From Rhizocola hellebori (lineage in GTDB: Bacteria > Actinomycetota > Actinomycetes > Mycobacteriales > Micromonosporaceae): 64,000 bases of DNA. The DNA is taken from NCBI RefSeq assembly GCF_016862955.1, contig NZ_BONY01000001.1, positions 395,466 through 459,465 on the forward strand. Reading direction: 5' to 3'. The translations under genes and the position numbers were made by a program. Below, one piece after another: positions 63,911 through 64,000 of this stretch. How positions within the stretch are numbered: the first letter of the stretch is position 1; each line of letters opens with the position of its first letter. The notes under the pieces were generated by a model. That model was not told where the DNA came from and did not search any database. It saw only the letters and a program-made list of their open reading frames with translations.

Positions 63911-64000
63911 GCGATCGTAGCGAGCCGCGCGATCGTAGCGAGCCGCGCGATCGTAGCGAGCCGCGCGATCGTAGCGAGCCGCGCGATCGTAGCGAGCCGC
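63911..64000. repeat. 18-bp tandem repeat array, at least five copies
   Basis: Five exact copies of CGCGATCGTAGCGAGCCG run to the last base of the window. The unit is a multiple of three; in one plus frame it encodes a repeating Arg-Asp-Arg-Ser-Glu-Pro, and the unit contains palindrome CGATCG. The array probably continues outside. Not CRISPR-like: there are no spacers. Confidence 0.9.

Noticed and set aside
63911..64000. Possible CRISPR array
   Set aside because: Repeats are contiguous with no spacers and only 18 bp; it is a simple tandem repeat.

Overview
The window looks like a chromosome segment of a high-GC, plant-biomass-degrading actinomycete. The signs are strong GC bias, many GTG starts, a SARP/AfsR-type regulator, NarL-type two-component genes, many LacI-family regulators with TGAAWCGWTTCA-like operators, a CUT1 sugar importer without its own ATPase, CBM2 modules, and terminators with long GC stems and short or missing T tracts. 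The species cannot be named from the sequence alone.

Layout. 1-10.8 kb: a partial SARP/AfsR-like ATPase regulator, a VOC protein, a secreted beta-propeller/SGNH esterase, a sensor kinase with a degenerate kinase partner and a response regulator, a divergent LysR/VOC pair, and a YdeI/DUF1905 protein. 11-45.6 kb: a rhamnoside-utilisation supercluster. It holds four GH78 alpha-L-rhamnosidases (three secreted, one cytosolic), GH3 and GH1 beta-glucosidases, a CUT2 ABC importer followed by rhamnose isomerase and a rhamnulose-1-phosphate aldolase/dehydrogenase fusion, a divergent LacI-lutABC operon, a CUT1 importer operon enclosing the cytosolic GH78, and three LacI regulators. 46-50 kb: a secreted cutinase/PET-hydrolase-like esterase, then two aldo-keto reductases, a DUF2255 protein, an internally deleted alcohol dehydrogenase and a divergent XRE regulator. 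51-59 kb: a xylan-degradation cluster with a truncated CE15 glucuronoyl esterase, an SGNH/CE3-like esterase-CBM2, a LacI regulator, a GH10 xylanase-CBM2 and a GH30 xylanase-CBM2. 59.5-64 kb: a decayed mobile region with a tRNA-Pro 3' half and its terminator (an att remnant), recombinase fragments, two inverted copies of one decayed IS flanking a secreted matrixin-like protease, and an 18-bp tandem array at the right edge.

How the genes fit together (inference). Secreted GH78 enzymes release rhamnose from plant rhamnosides. Rhamnose enters by the CUT2 transporter, is isomerised (RhaI), phosphorylated by a kinase not encoded here, and split by the aldolase half of RhaD-ADH. The dehydrogenase half oxidises lactaldehyde to lactate, and LutABC oxidises lactate to pyruvate. 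The CUT1 importer with its cytosolic GH78 probably handles intact rhamnosylated oligosaccharides, while GH1 and GH3 remove glucose, as expected for rutinoside- or naringin-type substrates. Two control regions (about 19.87-20.11 kb and 44.31-44.56 kb) are copies of each other, so the GH3-GH78-GH78 operon and the CUT1-GH78 operon probably share one LacI regulator.
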